DNA of 64,000 nt from Atrichornis clamosus. Its lineage: Eukaryota > Chordata > Aves > Passeriformes > Menuridae. Shown piece after piece: positions 13,373 to 24,904 of this stretch. Position 1 is the first letter of the stretch. Each line of letters opens with the position of its first letter. The DNA is taken from assembly GCA_013400975.1 (NCBI GenBank), contig WBMZ01010248.1, forward strand, positions 144,996 to 208,995, read 5' to 3'. The notes under the pieces are model-generated. The model was not told the origin of the DNA. It ran no database searches and was given only the letters and a program-made list of their open reading frames with translations. The position numbers and the translations under genes were made by a program.

Positions 13373-15872
13373 CTGTAAAAAAAAAAAAAATCCCAACATG
13401 TTAACCCAGTAACAGTATAATTAAACATAATAGAAAACGCAATGTGTACTCAACATGGATACATTAGATAACTGCTTTACTGACTCATCCTCCCAAAATG
13501 CTCTGAGAAGAAACACATTTTTTTTATCATGCACTTTATAATAAGCACATTTTTGTTATCATGTTATCATGATTATTCTCAGGACATCTAAGCACCATGC
13601 AACTATCAGCAACCAAAACTAACCACACTGTCTGAATCACAAGCAACAAAACACAGACTAGTAACAAGAATTTAATAACAAGCAGTTTTCTAATCAGACT
13701 TCTTTAATTGTTATTTTCATTTTTATGTCTTCCAAATACCAGGGGGGCAGGATAACTGCAGTCTGCCTCCCAGATCCATCTGACCATTTAGTTTCATTGT
13801 GAGGAAATACCTGAAACAGCATTTAAGATCTACCAGCAAAGTTACAGAATCCATTATAGAAATCTGTTCCAAGAATTTTTCAGCACAAACTTGAAAAGAT
13901 CCAGGGAAAGTTACAGGAATGCCACTATGCCCAGCACACAGATGGCTCTCCTGTCAAGGTGAGACATTGTGTCTGACTGCCCTGTACTTCTCTTGTCTTG
14001 ACTGGGGAGCCAACATGGAACTGAGCACACAGAAGTTGACATGGGAGATGTCCAAGGTAGGGCCAAAACATATTTGTGTAAAGGCCCAACTGCACATTAA
14101 CTTTTACTGAGTTAAAAGGAGCCTGAAAGAGTCTTCATTCAGCACTATTAACAAAAGATGCTTCTAAAAAACCAGAGGAAAACAGTTACATGGACCCAAA
14201 ATAAGATTTACAGGCAAAGACTGGATAATTAACTCCTTCTCAATAGACAATATCTCTTCAAAATACGGTAAATCCATAATTGAACAAAAACAAGTAATTA
14301 GTCTGGAGTGAACAGCAGTGTAGAATTACTTCTTAAAGTGTATCAAAAATACTTTGGTTAATACTTCTGCCAGGTAGAGTTTGTTGATAGTACTGTTCTG
14401 AAGAGCAGCACAGAACATTAGTTTACAGCTACCTTAGTTTAGGCTTTGAGAGGATTTTTATTCTTCTGAAAGTCATGATTAGTTAATTTATTAAGAAAAA
14501 AAGCTAAGGTGAGATGTCTATCAAGGCATTTAGAGTTCTAATGATCTTTCTCACTTCTAATAATCATTTTAGTGCCGCTAACTCAGAGAAATAATATTCT
14601 TCTGAGGAAAAGAATTTTCTTCATATGTTAAGTCTATGACTGCTGCCATGCTACTGAACAAGCTCTGCCTTGAGTCGTCTCTCTTCTAAAACCACTGAAC
14701 TTCTGCAATGTGGCAACTGCACAGGAATGCTGAGTCCTTGACACTCCTGCCATTTCCAGCTAAGAAGCTGCTGAATGTGGGCAGTTGATGCCAGAAGGCA
14801 GATCAACACAGAAATAATGAAGAGAACAGAAACTGTTTATAGTAAATAAATGTTAAAAGCAAAGTAAGGGTACATAGGCAATCACAATTAAGAGATGTAG
14901 GGCAATCTTTATGCATGTACTTCAGGAATTTTTTTTTACTTAAGAATATTTCACACACACTCCGTCTCTACTCATTTGTTGCCACAAGTGGACCCACTCT
15001 GGTGGGGAATTACAATTAGGGAGCAGAAGAGACTCCTGGAGGTAGACCCTTGGTTCCTTTGTTCCAAGAACTGGAGAATAAGCATTGTATCAGCCAGAAG
15101 AATTTATTAAGAAAGAAAAATCTCTCGGGGCGTAACATCTCAATGCTGTGTTCATATTCAATATTTGCCGCACTTCTGCCCAAAATTACTTTCAGGAAAA
15201 CAGGCACATCCCTTATGAAAAAAATTCCCTGAGTGGGCAGCTGAGTTTTCCTTATTGTACAGCTGCCTGCATTACAACGTCTGACTGCATATGGAGAGAT
15301 GCAGAATTACAGTTGCAATTAAAGCAACCCAAGAGATTAATGTGAATACCACGTAAATAATAACTGGGTCACAGGTGTCTCAAACCTGGCATTCAAACCG
15401 AGCAGCACTTCTGACCTCAATCTCCTTGTGCTCCATTTCCCTGGTTAATAATAATTCCCCATCTCAGCGGGGTGTTATGAAAATCAATTAACATCTGAAG
15501 CACTGAAATACTGTAGTGATGAGTCCTGCAGAAATGCCAAATAGGAGAATAAATAACTCCAGCCTCAAATCCTGATCTGAATGGTGTGTAGGAAGGCACA
15601 GGGTTACACAAAGCAAAAGTAGTAAGGGGGAAGAAAAAGCAAATCAAAGCAGCTCATTAGATATGCACTATTCCTTGTGTACACAACCAGGCAGAGATCC
15701 CAGGAAGAAGACAACCCAAAACCACTGAACTATATGTGATCAAGAATATATCATTATGTATATGAGCAGGCAACTTTCATACTGTACATCACTTCCAAAG
15801 GCTTAGCTCTAATCTTAAACTCATTCAAGTTTGGTTTTATCACATGTATTTACACACAAAAATATGTTTTTG

Positions 15873-15955
15873 TAGTATCCCTGCCCATGGTAGGGGGTTG
15901 CAACAAGATGAACTTTAAGGTCCCTTCCAACAAAAACCAGTCTGGGATTCTCTGT
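15873..15955 (+). mobile_element. CR1 3'-terminal fragment
   Basis: Short piece holding only the last part of CR1: CCCTGCCCATGGTAGGGGG, TTTAAGGTCCCTTCCAAC and GGGATTCTCTG. Confidence 0.85.
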
Positions 15956-17718
15956 GCTGGAGACTCAGTGCAAGTTCACCTGACTGGCCTGCTCAAAAGG
16001 TCTGAATCTCTGGTGAGGCTCAAACAGCTGATTTTGCATCACATTGTCCTGCCTGTACTCCATCACTTCACTAGCTTAAAAAAGCCAGATCCAGAGCAAC
16101 AAGGAAAGTAAGAAAAGGGAAAAAAAATTCAAAATGGGCTTTCAACAACTAAAATTACCATGTCCTGGAAATCTGGTGTGTCATGCTTCTTAAGGATTAG
16201 ATACTGAGACTTTTCTACATGTTGTATGGAAAGTAAAAACCCCCAGACTGCTGCAGATGTTCATCATTTGTTTAGCCAAGATGTGAAAACACACCTTCTG
16301 CTGATATCTAGAGTTGGAGATACCCTCAGTAAACCATCTCTTAATCCTGAAAAGCTGTGAATTTGAACACTGACTTGTCAGGTGCATGTTACTGACACTA
16401 TGGCATTGTTTCAGTACCCAAGTGTTTGCTGAAGGAACAGATTTTTTGCACATTTTTAATTCTGTTCCTTAAAAGTTCTCTACGGTTCTGTGCAGCGCAG
16501 GTCCATACACACGAGCATGGAAATATGAATAGTAAACTTTAAACCCTCTAAAACACAATCACAAACAGGCAGAAAACACAAAATACACAAAAGTGATGAG
16601 GTGAGTCAGCCTGGGTTTGAAACGATCAGCACAGCTGGCACATAGCTCTGTCCCTTGTTATTACTGATGTCCTACCACGTTCCTGCTTTCAGTGAAACCT
16701 TACAGTACATTGTGCCAAGACATCTATACACATCATCAATCCCTTTCCTCTTCTTGTTTTTCATGCACATTATAACCCTCCAAGGAGAATGTCTGATCCA
16801 AGAAAATCCCAGGTTCCCCACTAATCAGTATTTGGAAAAAAAAAAATCAATAGCTCTTCCTTTTAAAAACATTGAATAAAAGATGTTTGGCTTGTGCTGA
16901 GTTCTTCTGTAGCATTTTTGTAACACACACCTTGTAGTTCAGCTCTTGTCTATAAATAGATTTTCCTTCAATCATCATCAGCTTTTATTCAACTGAGAGC
17001 ATCTAACACTCAGAGAGTACTAATTAACAGAGAAACAGAAACGGAGAAAAAAGCAGGGGATTATTTTTTAGAGCATTTGTTTTTTTAAACCGTTACATAT
17101 CAATATACTGAAAGTTAACATAATATTTAGGCTAATTCAGTAAATACCCTGGTCAGCTGAACTTTGCAAATTCTGGCTCACTACCAGCTGTATTTATTGC
17201 TGTTTGGACAAAACTGCTTTTCACAAGCAGAAGGAACAGAAGTCCTTCTGGACATGGGGCCAGATCAATAGTTCATATCTGAGCAGCCCTGGGCTTCTGG
17301 CAGGTTGCACCTGCAGCTAAATTTAGTGTCAAAGTCTCTCTTCCCTCTATTTTGGATTACTAATATGGCTCTGCCCAAAGGAAGTAAACATCTTCTTTTA
17401 TCAAATTATCTCCCATTCTTCTCAAGCTGTGTTTGACAAGGTAGTGGGCAAACTCTGAGGGCAGGATCCTCAGAAATGATCTACAGCATGCCTCTTTTTA
17501 GACCAGAAATGCAAATTTACCAATTACTTCCAAATAGCCAATTCTCTAATTGTTAAAAAGCTTGTGGGATGGGACTCTGTCTGCTTTTAGACGCATTACC
17601 AGTGGGACTGCACTGGCCAGGAGCTTGTTAGGAACTGTTGTATTATTTATACAATCACCCACATGACTGCCAAGGAAATGGGGAATGATGCTCACTTTGG
17701 AAGGCTGTCAATGTATTT

Positions 17719-18004
17719 CATAGAATCACATGATCATTAAGGTTGGAAGAGACCTTTAAGAAAGATCATCAATTCCAACTGGCAACCCAGCACTGCTGCT
17801 TCACCACGAAAACATGTCCTCAAGTGTCACATCCACACGTTTCTTGAACGCTTTCAAGGATGGTAAATTCCACCACTGCCCTGAACAGTCTGCTCCAATG
17901 CCTAATCATCATTTCAGGGAAAAAAAATTTCCCAAATATCTAATCTAAACCCACCCTGGCCGAACTTTAAGCCATCTCCTCTCAACCTGACAGAGTTTCT
18001 CTCA
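17719..18004 (-). mobile_element. CR1 3' fragment
   Basis: Begins CATAGAATCACATGATC and GGTTGGAAGAGACC, the reverse complement of a CR1 terminus, followed by the typical CCACTGCCCTGAACAG and CCACCCTGGC segments. Moderately diverged. Confidence 0.85.
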
Positions 18005-18284
18005 ACACTTAATTCAATCTTAAAACTACTTGGGAGCAGGATGGTGAGGACATACTGACCACTTGTCCAGCATGAGGTTTTTAACCCTCTCAAAAGCTGC
18101 TACTGACAGTTTTTAGATACAAGATGCTGGACAAGGTAGACTTGGATGACAGAGAATGACAGCTCTGAAGTTCTTAAAGACTGTGAAGAAGGAAAAGCAA
18201 GTCCCAGAGTAACAGATATACCTATGTCAATACTATTCTGCAGGGAGCTACAAAAAAGAAAGTGATGTGTTGTGATAACCTACC

Positions 18285-18764
18285 TAGGAAGGACAAGGAA
18301 CTGTTGGAGCAAGTCCAGAGGAGGCCACAAAGTTGCCAACAGGACTAGAGCTCCTGCCCTATGGAGACAGGATGAGAAAGTTGTGCCTGTTCAGCCTGGA
18401 GAAGTGAAGGTTGTGTGGAGACCTCACAGCACCTTCCAGTATCTGAAGAGGCTGTAAGGAAACCGGGGAGGGACTCGTCACCAGGAACTGGAGTGACAGG
18501 ACAAGGGAGAAAGACTTCCCACTGCCAGAGGGCAGGGTTAGATGGGATATTGGGAAGGAATTCCGCCCTGTGAGGGAGGTGAGGCCCTGGCACAGGTTGC
18601 CCAGAGAAGCTGTGGCTGCCCCATCCCTAGAAGTGTTCAAGGCCAGGTTGGATGGGGCTGGGAGCAACCTGGGACAGTGGGAGGTGTCCCTGCCCATGGC
18701 AGGGGGTGGAATGGGATGGTGTTTAAGGTTCCTTCCAACCCAAACCATTCTGTGATTCTATATT
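18285..18764 (+). mobile_element. CR1 3' fragment, about 480 bp
   Basis: Contains GAGCAAGTCCAGAGGAGGCCAC, TTCAGCCTGGAGAAG, the GGCAGGGTTAGATGGG block, CCCATGGCAGGGGGTGG and a CATTCTGTGATTCTAT terminus. It faces the 17719 fragment in opposite orientation, 280 bp away. Confidence 0.95.
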
Positions 18765-19182
18765 GTACCAGTCACAGAGGTAACAGAAACAGCTCAGCCC
18801 TTAGCAGGGTTGAGCCGTCAATCAGCAGCAGGCGAGATGACATTTTTCTGTAAAAATATCACAACAAAATTAGGTAAGACACAAAATAATCAACTCTGCT
18901 GAAACTCTCTTGTTCTGAAAAACAAAAGATATCCATGACCTTTACTATCTCTATGGTTTGTTTTCCTGCTCCCTCTCCCATTCTGTACACGCTCCCTCAC
19001 TCCTATGCTACTGATAGACAATTTATTTTCGTTACTCTGCCATATCCTCTCTGAAAGTTGTTGACAAAAGAAAAACACTATTTGTGCTACTGGGCAAGAG
19101 GTCAACTTCTGAATGCACCAGGCTGAATATTTTACCACTGGCATGGAATGCTATGAATTCAGAGTGACTCTTAAGCACTTAC

Positions 19183-19242
19183 CTTGGAAGCTCCCTGATC
19201 TCCCACAAGAGATGGGGTGCTCTGTACATCACCTGATGGAGT
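19183..19242 (-). other. Possible cassette exon in RABGAP1L intron
   Basis: On the minus strand a strong donor (CCAAG/GTAAGT, exon end 19183) follows an open frame reading TPSGDVQSTPSLVGDQGASK from a CTCAG at 19243-19247, 60 nt in phase 0. The frame stays open upstream for about another 20 codons to a TGA. The acceptor has no clear pyrimidine tract, which is the main weakness. If real it could be inserted in frame between the 37156 exon and the 13259 exon. The sequence is not recognised. Confidence 0.25.
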
Positions 19243-20216
19243 CTGAGCATGTTTTTTTCCCACATGATACACAGTTGGCACATCAGTTTGTAGATATCAT
19301 TGTATTTCAATTTCTATTTTATTATGTTTTGGGCTTTATTTGGGTCATGCAGTATTTAGCAGATATGATATCAAACATTGTTCTGTTAAAGATTGGAGGC
19401 AATTGTTTAAGCACTGGATTTTGTCTGAGGTTTGATCTGGTTCTTAATGGCTATTACTCCAGAAGGTTGACACTCTGGAGGACATGAGGACAGCTCAGCC
19501 CAAGTAAAAGCCATGTTAACCAGTTTATTCATGACCATTTCACCTTTTTCTCTGATATGTGTATAGGCACTACCTCACAAACACACAGGTAAAAGGTTTT
19601 ATCCATGTAGCAGATTTATCCATGTGGCAAGTAATTTTGTCCAAGTTCCTTCTGGTTTGCTAATTTTTAGATTAGGTTCTGATTATATCTCCTCTGGTAA
19701 AGCCACAACTGTATTTGTAAAGATTGGAAAAAATGTTCTTGTAATTAATTTGCAATTTGAAATTCAAGTATTTCTGACTCTACCACCAACTCATGGGGTA
19801 ATTTCCAGAAGCAAGTGGAAAGGTTAAGGCCTGTTTCTAACAAACAATACTTAACTGCCCCAGTATCAGATGGTTGTGTAAATTCATGTGAAACCTCACA
19901 GGAAACAGAAAAAGTGGTGTATTTGAATCCTCAACTCCTCCTTATCTACCTCAATTGATGGTGCTACAAAACTTACTTCAATTTTAAACAAGTGCCTAGA
20001 AATCTTCACTGCAAGAAGTATAAAACCCCAAAAATACAGTAACTCTTGAGAAAAACAAATCTATAAGAAGAAAAACTGAGGTCTTAGAAGATTCGTTTCC
20101 TGCAGCATTATTGACCAAGCAGATGTCTGTCTAGTCAGGGTTTCTTTCAACACATTTTTACAAATTCTGAAATTAAACCTACTTTTGGCCATCAAAAGAT
20201 GACATGATTAGTTAAT

Positions 20217-20972
20217 TTAACATTTTAAAGAAAGCCTTGTTTTCCGGAGTTGTTTGACATGTCCTTTACAAGCCAGGTCTAACAAAGAATTGCAACAAAA
20301 CTGATAGCCACATACAGGGCCTGTTAGCACACCCTGATCTTTGGCATCTATATTGCTTTCTGCTAGCAAAACATTAATAAAAAGAGAAAATGCTCCAAGT
20401 TTATCCAATGCAGTGACACTGATTTTAACAAGGAGGAAATGTCTTGCAGCACTATGCAGATAAAGAACGCCCAATACATTGATTTTAAAAAGCTCCTTAA
20501 GCTTGTAGTTGTTGAAGTGCACAGACTGTTTCTACAAAAAGGAAACGCCTGTACCTCACTTTCTTAAACAATGGAGTTCTTCCAATAATCCAGGCAGAAA
20601 CTCTTCAACAAGACTCAGGATCAGCTGTAATGTTTACACATCAATTCAGTTATCTCCCAGACTCGCTCCCTGAAAACAGCTCCAAAATTCAGCAATCATT
20701 TGATATCCTGGACACCTCATTTTAATACTTGTTGTGACAACATCACCTTTACCTTTTATTTTCTGCAAAGGAACCTTGTTATTTGAAGTACGTAGTTTTT
20801 TCAACCACTCATCTTCCAGAACTATTAAGATCACCAATTCCATTACAGAGTAATCTTTATTCTCTTTACAAGAAATCCAAAAGCTGGTGGGTTTCTTGAC
20901 TTGAAGGCCTTTTGCATAACTCAGCATTGACATCAAACTACCAGACCAAAGACTGGCTCTTTGAGAGCACAA
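20217..20972 (-). pseudogene. Possible decayed coding sequence with ankyrin-like segment
   Basis: Two consecutive open minus-strand stretches (20972-20646, then 20522-20217), interrupted by stops and frame changes. The first looks like real protein rather than low-complexity sequence; the second contains an ankyrin-like stretch (LLAESNIDAKDQGVLTG, then LLDLACKGHVKQLRK). The order and common strand suggest a retrocopy or exon relic, but I cannot name a parent, and chance is possible. Confidence 0.2.
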
Positions 20973-21656
20973 AGATCAAAATCACTTTTTGACAGTATCT
21001 GTAAATCTTTTTACTCCAACCTGAGGAAACAGTACATAGCAGAAGATGAAGCCCAGCCAGACAGTTAAGGAAAAGGAGAAAAATACAAGCACATGGTCTT
21101 CATGCTTGCCTCAGTCAGAACATGGAAGTAATTATGAAGATGCCATTAACACTGTACTAAAAGGAAAAGTTAGGTACGGTGAGTTTATCAGTGCCCATAA
21201 TGCTTTAATTCTATTTTATTCCTGGTTTTTACACAAATTTACTTTTAAAAGCCCTATTCATCTACAACTCCTAACTGATTCCTTCAGAGTGTACGAGACA
21301 CTGAAGACAGCTGCTGAACCTGCAGCCATCCAGGCCTCTGCTGAGAAACCACCACTGCCATGGCAGGCAACGTGCACGGCGAGTGCAGCTCTGCAGGTGG
21401 CTGCAAGATGAACTGTGGGCATAAGCAACGTAGAGATGCTGATACAAGGAGACTACAGATCGCCCTTCAGCCTTTCCTCGAGTCTGCTTCTGGTTTCGAG
21501 AGGGAATGAAGCACACAGGGACACTACATACAGATGGAAGTAGGCTTAAGCAGATGCTGCCTAGGCTTACAATGAGTTGTCAGTATCAGAGCTTATTGCT
21601 AGAGGTCTTCAATAAAACTTTAGATGAACTAATGAAGAAAAATACTGGAAGGACAA

Positions 21657-22080
21657 GAATCACAAATGTTTGAGTGGGAAGGGACCTCTGGAGGTCATCT
21701 CTGGAGGTCATCTGGTCCAACCTGCCTGGCAGGGCAGGGCTCATTGCCCTGGACCACCATGCCCAAGTTGTTTTTGAACATCTCTAACGGTGAAGACTCC
21801 ACAATTTCCCTGGGCAACCTGTCCTTGCTCACCCCCACAGTCAAGGAATTTCTCCATATGTTACGATGGGGCCTCCAGTGTGCACACTGCCCCTGTGTCT
21901 CTCACTGGACACCACTGAGGAGAGCCTGGCTCTGGCTTCTTTACAACCTCCCTCCTGGTACTGACACACATTGATAAGATCCCCCTGAGCCTTTTCTGCT
22001 CCAGGCTGAACAGTCCCAGCTTTCCTCACAGGAGTGATGCTCCAGAACCTTCACCTCCTCACTGGCCCTTGTTAGACTCC
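21657..22080 (-). mobile_element. CR1 3' fragment
   Basis: Starts AATCACAAATGTTTGAG and GGAAGGGACCTCTGGAGGTCATC, and ends in CCAGGCTGAACAGTCCCAGC, GGAGTGATGCTCCAG and ACTGGCCC. A 16-bp GGTCATCTCTGGAGGT-type duplication is visible near 21690-21715. Confidence 0.9.
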
Positions 22081-24836
22081 TGGAGTTTCTAACGCTGCTA
22101 CAAACTGTTGTGTCAACCAGATCATTTTGTGTCTCGAGCTCCCAAGGTAAACCAGCACATTTAGGCTACAGAGATTACTGGATTTAGCGTCCCTGAGTTC
22201 CCAAAGTCCCACTCTTCCCAGCAGAGGGAACAGCACCACATATGACAAAGGAAGGGCCATGCTGTAGAGCTCTGCACATAATTGGGGCCTGTGGGGCCAT
22301 GTGTGAATCACCACAAGAAACTCCATTTTGGTCCTTTTATATTGATCCAGTTTATTCCTATTGTTGGAAAACTGGAATTCGCTTTCGATTCGCTGCCTCC
22401 TCACATTCAGATCAATACAGCACTGACATCAGACAGTATTTATCTGGTCACATATGGGTCATAACCACGAAGACCAGACAGTGCAAAGACAGCACAGTGC
22501 ACAAAAATAATCCTAACTTAGTTTCAAATGTTACCACTCTTCTCTATACTGCTTTTTAGTGTATTTGAACATTTCTCAAGCACTTCATACAGGCACTGTG
22601 TAGGAAAAAAGAGATTTTAGGGATACTTCAGCAGTTCTCTCTGCTTGTCAGAAATCATGGAACCCTCTGTCTATCTCTCATTTAATGATTAAGTTTAGTT
22701 ATTTCAATTATTCTGACTATAATAAGGAGGTTAACTGAGTTTATAGATAATCCTGTTACTTCACAATGATCTCTCACTGAACCCCTTCATTTTCCAAATA
22801 AGACATGAACAAAATTTCTGTTGATGTCTATGCAACATTCTCCATGACAAAACAGAAGTGAATCTGTTTAAATATGGTAATTCTAAGTGAACTAACACTG
22901 CCTCCCTGGCACCTCTGACATTCCTGCCAATGAGCAATACAAAGGGGAAAATTGATGATTTCCCATCCCATAAGAAACAAGGAATAACCATGAGACACAT
23001 AAAACCAGATATTTTCATCATCGTAAGATGCAATTAACTCATTTCAGTATAAACCCTCAGGCAAGAAAGAATAAAGCAAAGTTATAATGAGAAAATGAAA
23101 ACAAACCACAAAGAGACACTAATCCCTTCATATAAAGGATAGTTCTGAAAAAATACGATGAGACAGTGCTTGTTTTTAATGCTATAGAAGCACCTTCCAT
23201 GCATTTGCAGTCATTACATGGCTCAGTTATGTAACTCAGGATGTTAAAGTCTACATTAAAAGCCAGCAATCATGGACCTTTCAAGTAAAAATAAATTTAC
23301 TTACTTATGAAGTTTACCCCCAAAGAAAAGCCCCACAGTTGGACCGAAGTTTATTTTCCTACAATACTTTTCAAGGGTCACTATCAGTTAAATGCAATTT
23401 TATGATTTGGAGGATTTGTTCACCATATTTCTGGGTCATTACATTATGCAGAAAGAAAATCCTTTCCCTGTTTGTTAAATATGGTTGTATCCACCAACAG
23501 TTAATTCTCATGCATCAGGTTGTGCTGCAAAGTCTGCCAAAACCCACCCCCAAAAAAACCTCCAGGAAATTAAACTGACTTAGCAACGTCCATGTCACCA
23601 CATCCTTTTCACCCCCAGGAACATCTCAGATGTTATGGCAGAAGGCAGAAGTAGTAACAAAAAGGGCATCCTGTAACCAGGAAACTGGAAATGCACAAAG
23701 GGGACCTCCTTCAGGGCTCAGCAGGGCTGGCTGGAAAGAAACTTGGCACTCCTGAGACCTCCTCCAAACTGCCAACACAAATGACTCCTCATAAATCAAG
23801 AGAGATCAAGGTAAGTTGCTATTTGCAAATGTATCCCCTGAGACAGGCAGCGCTCCTGCTGCATTCCGAGGGATAACACACAGAGACAAGGTTACAGGGA
23901 GGGGTAACCTTGATTTTGTTTTATCTCCTCCTCTTTCTTTCCTTTTGGATTTCTAGGCAAAATAGTTCTCGTGAGATTTTGTTACGGTATGCTGTGTCTA
24001 TTTGCCTGAGGTGAAGGAGAGGCTCCCACCTGTGGATCACCTCAAGAGCTTCACTGATGTGATTAAAGTCAACAGCAAAGGGAAAACAGTTCTACTGGAC
24101 TCTCACAGAACAGCCAGTGGGCAACGAGCAGCAAGCAGGGACTGAAATACAGCACAGAGGAAAAACTAAGGCAGGAGAGAGGTAAACAGAATTTAAAAGA
24201 AAAGACATAAATGAAGACAAGAAGAGGTGATAAAATGGAAAGGACCAAGAAGAAATAAAACAAAATAAAGGATGGGAGATGAGAGAAGTACAAGATAGAT
24301 TTAGTTCTCATTGTTTCATAAAAGGAATAAATCAAATATCTTCATTTAAATCCATGAAAGTAAGTTAGAAGGAAAATCCAAATTGGCTTTATACTATACA
24401 AGCTATAGAACTTTACAAAATCTAGTTGCAGCTATTAGAGAGGTAAAAAGGGTTTTTTCCTTTTTGAGTATTACATATACTAGACTATTAAAGCAATCCT
24501 ACTGGTTCAAGAATTCTTCAATTCCTACAATACAGGCTGTATGTGCTGCTGGCAGCTGCTGAAACTTTAGTTCATATATAAGAAACAGTGGAAAAAGATT
24601 TTAAACCCCAAAAAAACTGCATTAAGTCTTCATAAGGGCTGCAACACAGCTATCCCACTACATTGCTGCATTAAAACCCGATCTTTGGAGCAGAAGGATG
24701 ATAAAGCTGCACCAAGCCACTGTACCTAGCAGCTCATTTTGCTGCCTTACACAGGTATCCAACACTTTACCATGCTATAAAGAGCATTTGAACGATGCCC
24801 TTAAATACCACGCTTTAACTTTTGGTCAGCCCTGAA

Positions 24837-24904
24837 GCATTTAGCTGGACTGGGTGATTTTTGTAGGTCCCTTCCAACTAAACCATTTTATTCCATTTTA
24901 TTCT
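24837..24904 (+). mobile_element. CR1 terminus, short
   Basis: TGGACTGGGTGATTTTTGTAGG, CCCTTCCAACTAAACCATTTTATTCC and TTTTATTCTAAAA look like a diverged CR1 3' end only. Confidence 0.65.

Noticed and set aside
16931..16985. Minus-strand exon-like segment ending in AAG/GTGTGT
   Set aside because: Weak donor and acceptor, a stop immediately upstream, and no family match.
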